Shown: piece after piece, positions 53,301 to 64,000 of the stretch
Position numbering within the stretch: position 1 is the stretch's first letter
How the letters are laid out: each line of letters opens with the position of its first letter
Origin: Mustela lutreola
Taxonomy: Eukaryota > Chordata > Mammalia > Carnivora > Mustelidae
Reading direction: 5' to 3'
NCBI RefSeq assembly: GCF_030435805.1
Contig: NC_081291.1
Coordinates: 13,601,001 to 13,665,000 of the forward strand
Length of the DNA stretch: 64,000 nucleotides
Translations under genes and position numbers: made by a program
The notes under the pieces: generated by a model
Databases searched by the model: none
What the model saw: the letters and a program-made list of their open reading frames with translations, nothing else
What the model was told of the DNA's origin: nothing

Positions 53301-53979
53301 AGGAATGCCCTTCCCCCAGGTCCTCCCTTACAAATCTTACTCATTCTTGAGGCCCCAGCTCCGCCTCCAAACCCACAATCGATGGGGCGCTCACTAGCAG
53401 CCCCGAGCCAGCGCTTCACCACATCATGTCAGCGCGTCCTCATAGCTGGGCGCGGTTCTTACCCCCATTTCACAGGTGAGGAAACTGAGAACCAGGGCGT
53501 TTAAGTCACGCACCCAAGGTCACACAGGCGAGCTGGGATTCGAACCCGGGACCGTATGATTCCGTATCCTCTGCGGAGAGGCTCTCTCACGCGCATCCCT
53601 GCCGGGCTGCGATCCGGTAACCCAAAGGGGTGACTGAGCTCAGCCCCGAGCCGGGGCTCTCCGAGGGGCGTGTCCAAGTCTCTGCGCTGGGACCCCCGCC
53701 CCCTGTACCGTCCCAGCCTCGCTGGCCCCGCCGCAGCCGCAGTGCCGGGAGAAGCCGGCCCCTCAACTGGACTCCGGGCCCGGGACGGCTGAGCCCAATC
53801 CCACTCCGCGTCCAGCCGCCGCGCGCACCACAGGCACCTGCAACCCTGTCAGATCCAGCCGCCGCACACATACCCAGAACTCCAGACGCCGGGGCTGCAG
53901 GCTCGCCCTCAGGCGGGGGCCTCTTGCCACGCTCGCCCTCCAGGGACGTGCCCCCGGCGCTGGAGGTGGCTTCGGCCAT
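44334..53979 (-). CDS. ANO8: ANO8 (TMEM16H), ER-plasma membrane tethering anoctamin
   Basis: Eighteen coding exons in transcript order are 53874-53979, 52983-53093, 52722-52854, 52404-52542, 52204-52300, 51212-51328, 51002-51129, 50746-50907, 50273-50425, 50043-50169, 49868-49923, 49686-49760, 48072-48875, 47628-47819, 47353-47484, 47161-47271, 45547-46225 and 44334-44698. All phases agree, giving 1228 residues (human about 1232). Intron 3 uses a GC donor (gagag|gcgagt). The anoctamin dimerisation domain is N-terminal (to about 230). Membrane segments are visible near 250-275, 282-300, 353-376, 440-462, 750-775, 804-823 and 847-865. The large loop in exon 13 carries a Gly9 run and an acidic run. 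The long cytosolic tail is charged then Pro-rich, ending PSPQAVCWPSGWH. ANO8 tethers ER to plasma membrane in calcium signalling; channel or scramblase activity is doubtful. Confidence 0.96.
49353..49484 (-). other. Possible ANO8 cassette exon (132 bp)
   Basis: Between exons 12 and 13 there is an open stretch with an acceptor (tccctccacag|ctcc) and a donor (gccaaa|gtatgg). It is 132 bp, phase 0 at both ends, so inclusion would add 44 residues (LLLVLSLSQSLERQLRAVLV then an equally Leu/Arg-rich half ending VARAK) after LKDMERLKE without a frame change. The human protein I recall lacks it, and related anoctamins run directly into LATLLIT. It could be a rare alternative exon or chance. Confidence 0.35.
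51584..51784 (-). mobile_element. Young CAN-SINE (reverse) in ANO8 intron 5
   Basis: A T-run leads to aagattttatttatttattt and acaagtaggcagagaggcag, ending at cctcccaggcacccc. The flanks ggaacctttt and ggaacctcatttt agree in part. Confidence 0.93.
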
Positions 53980-54365
53980 GGCGAGCGCAGGCCAGGTCAG
54001 GGGCTACGGGCGGCCCGAGCGCCTGGGGGCCGCGGGCTCATCCGGCCGGTGCAGCCGCGGAGCCAGCTGGAGGTGGAGACAAAGGCCGCGCCCGCCCGCG
54101 CCGGCCGCCGTCCCCGCGTGCCCGAGCGCTGCTTCTCGTCTCCGCCCGCGCGGAACCTCGATTCTCCTTCTCGTCCCCGCGCACGTCGCTCTTGGGTTCT
54201 CGACTCCGCCCGTGTTGTTTTCTAGATTCCGTTCTCGCCCGCCCACTTCGCTTTCTGCTGCTCGTCTCCGCCCGCATCGAAGATGCAGTCACCAAGGATG
54301 TGTCCCCGCCCGCGTTCAATTCTGGGTCTCGTCCCCGCCCATCCTGGGACTGGATTCTCCGCCTT
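53980..54365 (-). promoter_or_regulatory. ANO8: ANO8 CpG promoter with a tandem GC-box array
   Basis: Upstream of the start codon, repeated phrases ctcgtctccgcccgc (54135-54149 and 54261-54275), ctcgactccgcccg (54199-54212), gtccccgcccgcg (54302-54314) and ctcgtccccgccc (54328-54340) recur at 30-65 bp steps. Each has a CCGCCC core, an SP1/KLF-type site. Exon 1 and the array form one CpG island. Confidence 0.6.
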
Positions 54366-55639
54366 CCAGCCTTAGTTTTCTCCATCTACAAAGGCGCGGC
54401 TTGGAATCTTGCGTTGGGCGTGATTTGACTAGGGCAGGACGTGGGAGGGGGCGGGCCTGGTTGGGGGAGATTCCAGGTAGCAATAACTTCACAGCTAGAA
54501 TACAAATTAATAAATAAAGCACGTCCTGCCTCAGGGCCTTAGCATGTGCACTCCTCACGCCCTCTCCGTCCAGTTAACCGCTGCTCCCCTCAGGATGTAA
54601 CCTCCTCAGAGAGGACCCCATAGGGCTTCCAAGTTTAGCAAATAAAAGTACAGCCCTCCCACTGTATGAATGAATTTCAGACAAACGAATACACTTTTAG
54701 GATGTCCCAAGTATTACATGGGGCATAGTTACACCAAAACCTTATTTACTGTGTATCCGAAATTCACATTTAACTGGGCGTTCTGTATTTTATCTGCACC
54801 CAGACCCCTGACCGTCCCGAGTAGCCTTTTCTGTTAGACTGAGAGCCCAGAGAGGCCAGGGGCCCCTTCTGGTTCTTAGCGCACACAGTAGGCACCTGAT
54901 GTATACTTATGACAGATGGAACAATTCGGAGAAGGCGAGTTTCCGCGTCTGTCACTCTCTGACAAATGAAAAAGTTGAGCGGGTCGAGGCAGGGATTAGA
55001 ACTCCAGCGGGTCCGACAGATTCTTCCCCAAGCGCAAGTGCGTCGCCCGCCCGCTCTGTCCAAGAACCAGAGAATTGTCCGTGCGAAAGCGCCCGCGGAG
55101 ACCCCGCCCAGCCAGTGTCTGGAATTCCACCATCAGCGCTTTATTCCGCTATTCTGCGCTGTCCTGGGTTAACCTGAAAGAAATCCCTGAGACTCCCCTT
55201 TCTGGCTTTCGGGGAGCCAGAGAGAGACCGGACACTCAGCTCTGCAGGAGCAGGCCGGGGCCAGGAAAGGCCAGAGGGCAGAGAGGGCTGTGCTGGGGAT
55301 TCCAGAAAGGTGTCCTGTCGGAGGGGACCTTGGAGCTAGGTCCTGAGGATGAGTTTGTCAAATGAAGAAGAGTATCCGGGGGGGGGGGGGCGGCGGGAGG
55401 GAAAGCTGGGGGAGGGCCGAGAAACAGGGAGAGTTCTGGGAACACAGGTAGGAATCTTCCCAGAAATTTGAACAAGATTTTACTAGGGCCAGGGCGTGGG
55501 TGTCCCGGAACTCATCCTTCGCTCCTGAGATGCTCTTGCTTCGCCTAAAGCTACGAAGTGGCCAGATGGAAAATACCGGGCTGGAACCCTCAACTCGGTG
55601 TAATTCCCACGGCCCTGGACCAAGCCCGGTTCTTCCTCC
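54366..55639. other. ANO8-GTPBP3 head-to-head intergenic interval
   Basis: It contains an L2-like piece at about 54530-54620, the palindromic element at 54633-54800, and a G-run at 55379-55391. No gene was seen. Confidence 0.5.
54633..54800. mobile_element. Palindromic MITE-like DNA transposon (MER53-type)
   Basis: The ends are inverted (agcaaataaaagtacag against ctgtattttatctgc), as are inner blocks (tgaatttc against gaaattca) around a centre near 54715. The phrase aattcacatttaactgggcg is characteristic of a short palindromic mammalian DNA element; the MER53 name is from memory. Confidence 0.6.
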
Positions 55640-55944
55640 CACCCCTCATTTCCGGTGTCTGGGATACCCGCGGTTCTAGGATCCTAAAAATTCGGTCTAA
55701 TGTTGCCGGGGGAACGCCATTTCGCTGCACCCCCGCGTCCAGCCCTTTCCCCGCCTCTTTCCCTGCCACTGGCCAATAGAAACGAAGATCTTCAGAGGGT
55801 GGGCCGTACGCCTCCTAAGGAGCCCAATGATCATCGAGAGTCGTTAAGCATTCTACCAGTCTCGCCGCGGAGTGGGTGGAGCCTCCTGTCAGGACTAGAA
55901 GCCACCCAGGCAGAGCGGGTAGGCGGGTCGCTGGTTGTGAATCC
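55640..55944 (+). promoter_or_regulatory. GTPBP3: GTPBP3 promoter/5' UTR
   Basis: The stretch is moderately CpG-rich, with a CCAAT box in actggccaatagaaacg (about 55767) and no TATA box. The transcription start is not determinable from sequence. Confidence 0.5.
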
Positions 55945-59009
<3,065 letters not shown>

Positions 59010-59299
59010 GAAGCCCTGAGGCATGTGGGAATAGCTTAGGCTAAGGGAGAATCTCATCTCCAGGAGAAAACTTGACCCCAGAACCATGAACCAAAGTGCT
59101 GCCTTGAGAGGTGGTGAGCTCCTTGTTGCTGTCAGTGACTAAGCTACGGCCAGCCGTGCTAGGGGGTTCCAGCCCTGGAGTGGAGCTCAGCAGAGGTCCC
59201 TTTGGCTTCCTGTGCTGGGGGAGTAGGAGTGGACGGTTGGGATGGAATGGGAGGGCCTCAGGGATCTTTGTTTTGCGTTTTTTAATTTACTTTGCAAAT

Positions 59300-59305
59300 A
59301 TTAAA
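59300..59305 (+). promoter_or_regulatory. GTPBP3: GTPBP3 poly(A) signal candidate (ATTAAA)
   Basis: ATTAAA lies 291 bases after the stop, with a further ATAAA-type site near 59466 in GT-rich context. The true 3' end is uncertain. Confidence 0.45.
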
Positions 59306-59479
59306 GGAATATAAAAAAAATTCAGGTGATTCAGAAATGCTTAAACATGGAAATTCCCCTCCCCCCATCCCTGGGGGTCACAGTTTGTGTTGGTTCAGAA
59401 TTCTCTCTGCTCTTTTGTTTATTTGTGGATACACCTGTGAAATATGTTTTGTCTTGTATTTTGTCCATAAAGTGTGTGT

Positions 59480-60231
59480 TTATTGCTCTGCAAGTTGTCG
59501 TTCCCTTTTTTGGTATTCATCTGGAAGCTTTGCCTCTTATGTTTGAAAAGAGACTTGCAAGATCCTGGGCGCCTGTGGCCTCCAAGCTTACGCAGTCCTT
59601 TCAGTACCTACCAAGCACCTGCTATGTGCTAGAATCGCACACATCATTTTATTGAGTTTTCATAACAGCACAATTCAGTAAGTATCTTGTTACAGTTTTA
59701 CAGATGAGGAAACTAAGGCTCAGAGAATTATTTAGTTGCCGGACAACCCCAGCTTTGGGATTTGCACATAGGTTTGTTCAGACTTCCATTCTGAGTTTGC
59801 CGTAGGCCTTCTATGCAACAGGCCGAGTGCAGGATGCTGGGGACTCAGAGGGGACCAGTCGTCACAAGTGCTGCCCCTGCCCGTGTTAGAGACCTAGTTC
59901 CTGATGGTGAGGTCTAATGGCTGTTGTGTGAGCTTATGATGAAGAGGAGACCTGCCTGCTCAGGGATGTGAGGGCAGGGTGCCTTGCAGAGGTGACATTG
60001 GTACTGAGAGCCGAATGGTGAGAAGGAAGCCAAATGGAGGAGGTTGGTGAAAATATCCCAGGCAGAGGGCACTGCATGTGCAAAGGTCCTGAGGTGGGAA
60101 CATCATGATGTATTCAAGGAATATCGAGGTGGCCCGTGGCCTGTAGGGGTGAAGCAGTGAGTGCAGGGAAGAGAAGAGGGAGATGGGTGGAGGAAGAGAG
60201 GGAAGATCTTGATTAATAGGACTTTGATTCT
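59480..60231. other. Downstream of GTPBP3: old repeats
   Basis: There is a MIR-like piece at about 59640-59760 (cagatgaggaaactaaggct) and an L2-like antisense stretch at about 59960-60110 (gcatgtgcaaaggtcctgag). No gene was seen. Confidence 0.5.
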
Positions 60232-60990
60232 TTTTTTTTTTTTTTTTGGATGCTTTCTTTTATTCAGTTTTTTTTATGTCAATTCCAGTATAGTTAACAT
60301 ACAATGTTATGTTAGTTTCAGGCGTATAATATAGTGCTTCAACATTTCCATACATTACTCAGCGCTCATCATGACAAGTGCACCCTTTAATCCCCATCAC
60401 ATATTTCACCCCTCCCCCTACCCACCTCCCCTCCAGTAACCAGCCCTTTGTTTTCTGTAGTTAAGTCTGTTTCTTGGGGACGCCTGGGTGCCTCAGTTGG
60501 TTAAGCAGCTACCTTCCGCTCAGGTCATGATCCCGGGGTCCTGGGATCGAATCCTGCATTGGGCTTCTAGCTCAGCAGGGGGTCTGCTTCTCTCTCTGTC
60601 TTCTGCTCCCCTTGCTTGCTCGCTCTCTCTCTGACAAAATCTAAAAAAAAAAAAAAAAAAAAAAAAAGCCTGTTTCTTGATTTCTCTCTTTCTTTTTTCC
60701 TTTGCTCATTTGTTTTGTTTCTTAAATTCCACATATGACTGAAATCATGCGGTATTGGTCTTTCTCTGACTTATTTCACTTAGCCTTATACACTCTAGCT
60801 CCATCCATGTCGTTGCAAATGGCAAGGTTTCATTCTTTTTCACGGTCGAATAATATTCCATTGCGTATATATACGCCACATCTTCTTCGTTCATCTGTTG
60901 GCGGACACTTGGGCTGCTTCCATGATTTGGCTATTGTATAGCATACTGCTGTGAACGCAGGAGTGCATGTGTCTCTTTGAATTAGTGTTG
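60232..60990 (-). mobile_element. L1 3' end (reverse), split by a CAN-SINE
   Basis: A T-run at 60232-60247 is the reverse of the poly(A) tail. It is followed by carnivore L1 3'-UTR phrases in antisense: gtcaattccagtatagttaa, atcatgacaagtgcaccctt and, after the SINE, aataatattccattgcgtat and gcggacacttgggctgcttc. Confidence 0.85.
60478..60667 (+). mobile_element. CAN-SINE inside L1
   Basis: It has head ggacgcctgggtgcctcagt and a long A tail (about 60643-60667). It is flanked by gtctgtttcttg and gcctgtttcttg. Confidence 0.92.
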
Positions 60991-61181
60991 AAGCCTTGGA
61001 TTCTGACTCACGGGCGCCTGATATGCTGGTGACCAACCAGCAGAGGGCGCCCTCCTCTAACGAACGAAGGTCCCGGCAGCTTCCATCAAAGCTCCGCCCC
61101 CTGTGGACCCTGGGATCCAGGCTTCCACACCCACCCGGCAGCTGGTGAATGGTTAACGTCCCTTGCTACAGGCAAAACAGT

Positions 61182-61182
61182 C

Positions 61183-61214
<32 letters not shown>

Positions 61215-61390
61215 TACTTATTTGACCGAGAGAGAGAGCACAGGCAGGGGGAGCAACAGAGGTAGAGAGAGAGAGAAGCAGGCCCTCTGCCAAGAAGGGA
61301 GCCTGCCTCTGAGGGTCTTGATCCCAAGACGGCAAGATCATGACCCAAGCCAAAGGCAGATGTTTAACGGACTGAGCCACCCAGGCACCC
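61182..61390 (-). mobile_element. CAN-SINE (reverse)
   Basis: A long T-run is followed by aagattttacttatttgacc, ending at the reverse head gagccacccaggcaccccc. The flanks aaaacagtctt and gaaacaatctt are similar. Confidence 0.92.
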
Positions 61391-61399
61391 CCAGAAACA

Positions 61400-63120
61400 A
61401 TCTTAAATAGAGTCAGAATCCCTTCCAGAATCAGAAAAAGAGTCCTACCTCTCTAATGATCAAAGATACAAGCTCTCGGGTTTTAGGGCACCTGTGAGCA
61501 GAGGCTGGGAGGTATCGAGGGCCAACAAAAGGTATGAAGAGAATGTTCAGGAGGCATCTAGAATACCACCCCTCCAACCAAAGGGTGGGGGGGCTCCTGA
61601 GCCTGCGTCTTCAAGGACCTCATTGCAATAAATCACTACCGATCTGTTTGCTTGTTCAGCAGCTGGGGCTGATGCAGCACGGAGGGCTCCTGGAGGGAAA
61701 GGGTCACTCGGTGAGCTGAGCCCATGAACATTGTTATTATATCTATTTTTCAGGAATACAAACAGGCCCAGAGGAGAGACACAATTCCATAGGTTTAGTA
61801 GGGCTGGCTGTCCAGTTGTTCTCCACATCAGGAGGATCCAGAGGGCTTTGGGGAGGGGTGAGCAGCGTCTGGGTGGGGAGAGAGACGCTCTTGGGGTAGG
61901 ATGCCTGGGCCCCAACCGCCTCCCCCAGGCCCTGGCCCACAGCTGGACTGAGGTCCTTGGCTACGTTCCCTTTTTTCCAAGAAGGGTGAGGTGGTTTGTG
62001 GGAAGCAGCCATGGGGATTATTTATAGAGGTCACAGGAAATCCCTAAAGAGCCAGAACCTCACCCGGTGGCTGGGCCACAAGGTCAGGGAGGTGGTCTGT
62101 AAATTGCTCCCTGACAGATCCCTGCTTGTCCCCAGGGGAGCCACCAACCTGGGGGAGGCAGAGATACATGGTCAGGGATGGAGATGGGGATGCCCCCTGC
62201 AGGAGCAAGGACAGTACCTGGGGCAATCAAGAGGGCTGCCTGGAGGAGGGATCTCTGGTGGCGGGCCTTGGAGGAAAAAGAAAAAGCCATTCTAGTCTGA
62301 AAGCACACATTAAGGAGAGTTTTTAGCCGGAGATTTAAAGGTCCAAGACAGCTGGACACAAGAGCTACACTGGAGGTGAGGGCAGCAGGGTGGGGGGTGG
62401 CAGCGGGGGGACACAAGAGAGCTGAGGAACTGGACTTTGTTTCCAGGGTAATGGGGAGCCACAGCGGGTATGTGAACCAGAGAGGGACATGGTCAGATCC
62501 CATGATGGAAAGGTCTCTCTGGACCAGCAGGGTTGGTCATGGGAGCTAGCTGGAGGGATGATATCCTAGGACACTCTGAAAGGAAGAGACCAACCAAAAG
62601 TCAGACCTGTGCCCACGAGTCCAGAAAGTTCAGAATGATTATTTCTTGGATGAGAAAATGGAGACTGAAACCAACTGAGTCAAGATTTGGATTCAGAGAG
62701 GTCTGTCTCCTGAACCCAAAACTCAGACATCCTGTGGTTGCTGGGACTGGCCGGTGTCATCCTGCTTTCCAAATCTCCAGTTGCCCAGCCAGTAGGCTGA
62801 GGGTCAGGGATGTCCTTGCTTCCTTGGGGCCTGCAGACTGGCCTGTCTGGGCGGCCTGGCCTGGCTGACCCCCTTGCCCTGGCTTGGCGGGGCCCCAGCC
62901 GAGTGTTTCCTGCAGCAGGCGTCTCTCACCCGAGTTTCCGTATCCAGGAAATATCGCTCCTTTGTCCCTCCTGACTAGGCTGCTTTAAGCGTGGCGTTGC
63001 CAGCCCTGGCTCCTTGTGAGTCATCCCCTCCCTGTCTAGGGTCCCGGGGGATGGGCTGGGAGGGAATCAAGGCTGGGGCTGTGGGGAAGGTGGGGGGGTT
63101 GGGGTGGAGACAGCAAATGA
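61400..63120. other. Intergenic stretch before the expected PLVAP locus
   Basis: In human the next gene is PLVAP on the minus strand. I looked here for its C-terminal coding sequence (region around SLEEFKRKILE) and did not find it. An old repeat of uncertain family is at about 62430-62540. Confidence 0.45.
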
Positions 63121-63124
63121 CAAG

Positions 63125-63480
63125 CTGAGATTCTAGATAATAATTTTTAGGCCGCTTTTCTACTGATGGGTATTTGCTTTATTTCTTGGAGTTCTTACTT
63201 CTCAGGAATAAAATCCCAGAAATGGGGTTGCTGAGTTGAAGGATTTGTGCACTTTTACTTTAATGAAATATCACCAAACTAATTTCCAGAAGGGTTACGA
63301 TGAGATTTGTGTTTCTACCAGTCCTGTAGGAAAATGCCCTTTCTCTACATCTTCACTAGCAGTAGGTATTATGGCTTTTTAAATTTTTTTTTCTTTTTCC
63401 TGGTCTAATGGGTTCAGTGGGATTTTCCTGTATTCCTCTAATGCACTTTTTCCTGTTTTCCCCCACAAATTTAGTGATCA
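63125..63480 (-). mobile_element. Old L1 remnant (reverse)
   Basis: Antisense L1 phrases include aatcccagaaatggggttg, gctgagttgaaggatttgtg, gtttctaccagtcctgtagg and tctctacatcttcactagca, in the order expected of an ancient mammalian L1. Confidence 0.65.
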
Positions 63481-63727
63481 GTATGTTGAAGCAGTTCCCA
63501 GCTGGACCCTGGTGCCCTTTCTGACATCTCGTCTCACCACAAAACAAAAGAAGACAAAACAAATGCCCTGAGCCTTTAGTGACACTGTTCCTGGAGCCGT
63601 TCTGGAGAGGAGGTGTTCCTCTAGTCCATGACAGGCTCATTTGCCTCAGCAACAGTTGGGGGAAATCGTCGCAAACCTTAGGAAGATGAAAGCCACAGAT
63701 GGACAACCTGTTTTCTAAGAAACTGCC

Positions 63728-63927
63728 TTTTTTTTTTTTTTTTTTTAAGATGTTATTTATTTGTCTGAGAGAGAGAGAGCACAAGCAGGGGGAGCACAGA
63801 GGGATCAGAGGGAGAAGCAGGCTCCCCATTGAATAAAAAGCCCGATGCGGGACTCGATCCCAGGACCCTGGGATCACTACCTGGGCCGAAGGTAACCTTT
63901 TAACTGAAGGAGCCATCCAGGTGCCCC
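63728..63927 (-). mobile_element. CAN-SINE (reverse)
   Basis: A T-run is followed by aagatgttatttatttgtct, ending at gagccatccaggtgcccc. Confidence 0.92.
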
Positions 63928-64000
63928 AAATAGCAGTTATATAAAAAGTGGTTTCAGAGCTTTGAGGGAAGCTGGTGTCTCTGAGGGCTCTGTCCAGGCT

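Noticed and set aside
53630-54517. 295-codon plus-strand frame over ANO8 exon 1 and promoter
   Set aside because: It is antisense to ANO8 and driven by the GC-box array and CpG island. The peptide is repetitive Pro/Arg/Ser with no homologue recognised.
61547-62503. Minus-strand frames considered as the 3' end of PLVAP, the next gene in human
   Set aside because: None of the expected C-terminal PLVAP coiled-coil or tail sequence is present. PLVAP most likely begins beyond position 64000.

Overview
This window is vertebrate nuclear DNA: eight spliced protein-coding genes with GT-AG (and a few GC-AG) introns, CpG-rich promoters, AATAAA poly(A) signals and abundant tRNA-derived CAN-SINEs. CAN-SINEs (heads like gcgcctgggtggctcagt, tails like aaataaataaaatcttt) are found only in Carnivora. 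The form of the young copies (ctctctgcctacttgtgat before the A/T tail) points to a caniform, probably a mustelid (ferret, mink, otter, badger type). The species call is inference. Gene identities come from protein sequences recognised by eye; comparisons with human lengths are from memory, not from an alignment.

The gene order matches human 19p13.11: USHBP1 (-, 3' end outside the window), BABAM1 (+), ANKLE1 (+), ABHD8 (-), MRPL34 (+), DDA1 (+), ANO8 (-), GTPBP3 (+). Three neighbouring pairs are head to head over about 2 kb (USHBP1/BABAM1, ABHD8/MRPL34, ANO8/GTPBP3). Two pairs are tail to tail (ANKLE1/ABHD8, DDA1/ANO8). For all eight genes the exon chain can be rebuilt with splice phases that agree at every junction. 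Predicted lengths are BABAM1 336, ANKLE1 625, ABHD8 432, MRPL34 86, DDA1 102, ANO8 1228 and GTPBP3 492 residues, plus the first 559 residues of USHBP1. No gene looks broken.

The genes are neighbours by conserved synteny, not an operon. BABAM1 (BRCA1-A and BRISC scaffold) and ANKLE1 (LEM/GIY-YIG nuclease) act in DNA repair and chromatin-bridge processing. MRPL34 and GTPBP3 serve mitochondrial translation (ribosome and tRNA wobble modification). DDA1 is a CRL4 ubiquitin ligase subunit, ANO8 an ER-plasma membrane tether, ABHD8 an alpha/beta-hydrolase and USHBP1 a coiled-coil harmonin-binding protein.

Introns and intergenic DNA hold about 18 CAN-SINEs, three L1 fragments, MER5A-type hAT elements, a palindromic DNA element, one fossil MaLR LTR, and old MIR/L2 debris. 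I found no new multi-gene system. The most unusual observations are two 25-26 bp SINE heads, each flanked by 16-18 bp direct repeats and without tails; a possible 132-bp cassette exon in ANO8; GC-AG introns in ANO8 and GTPBP3; a GC-box array upstream of ANO8; and ZNF143-type motifs shared by three promoters.
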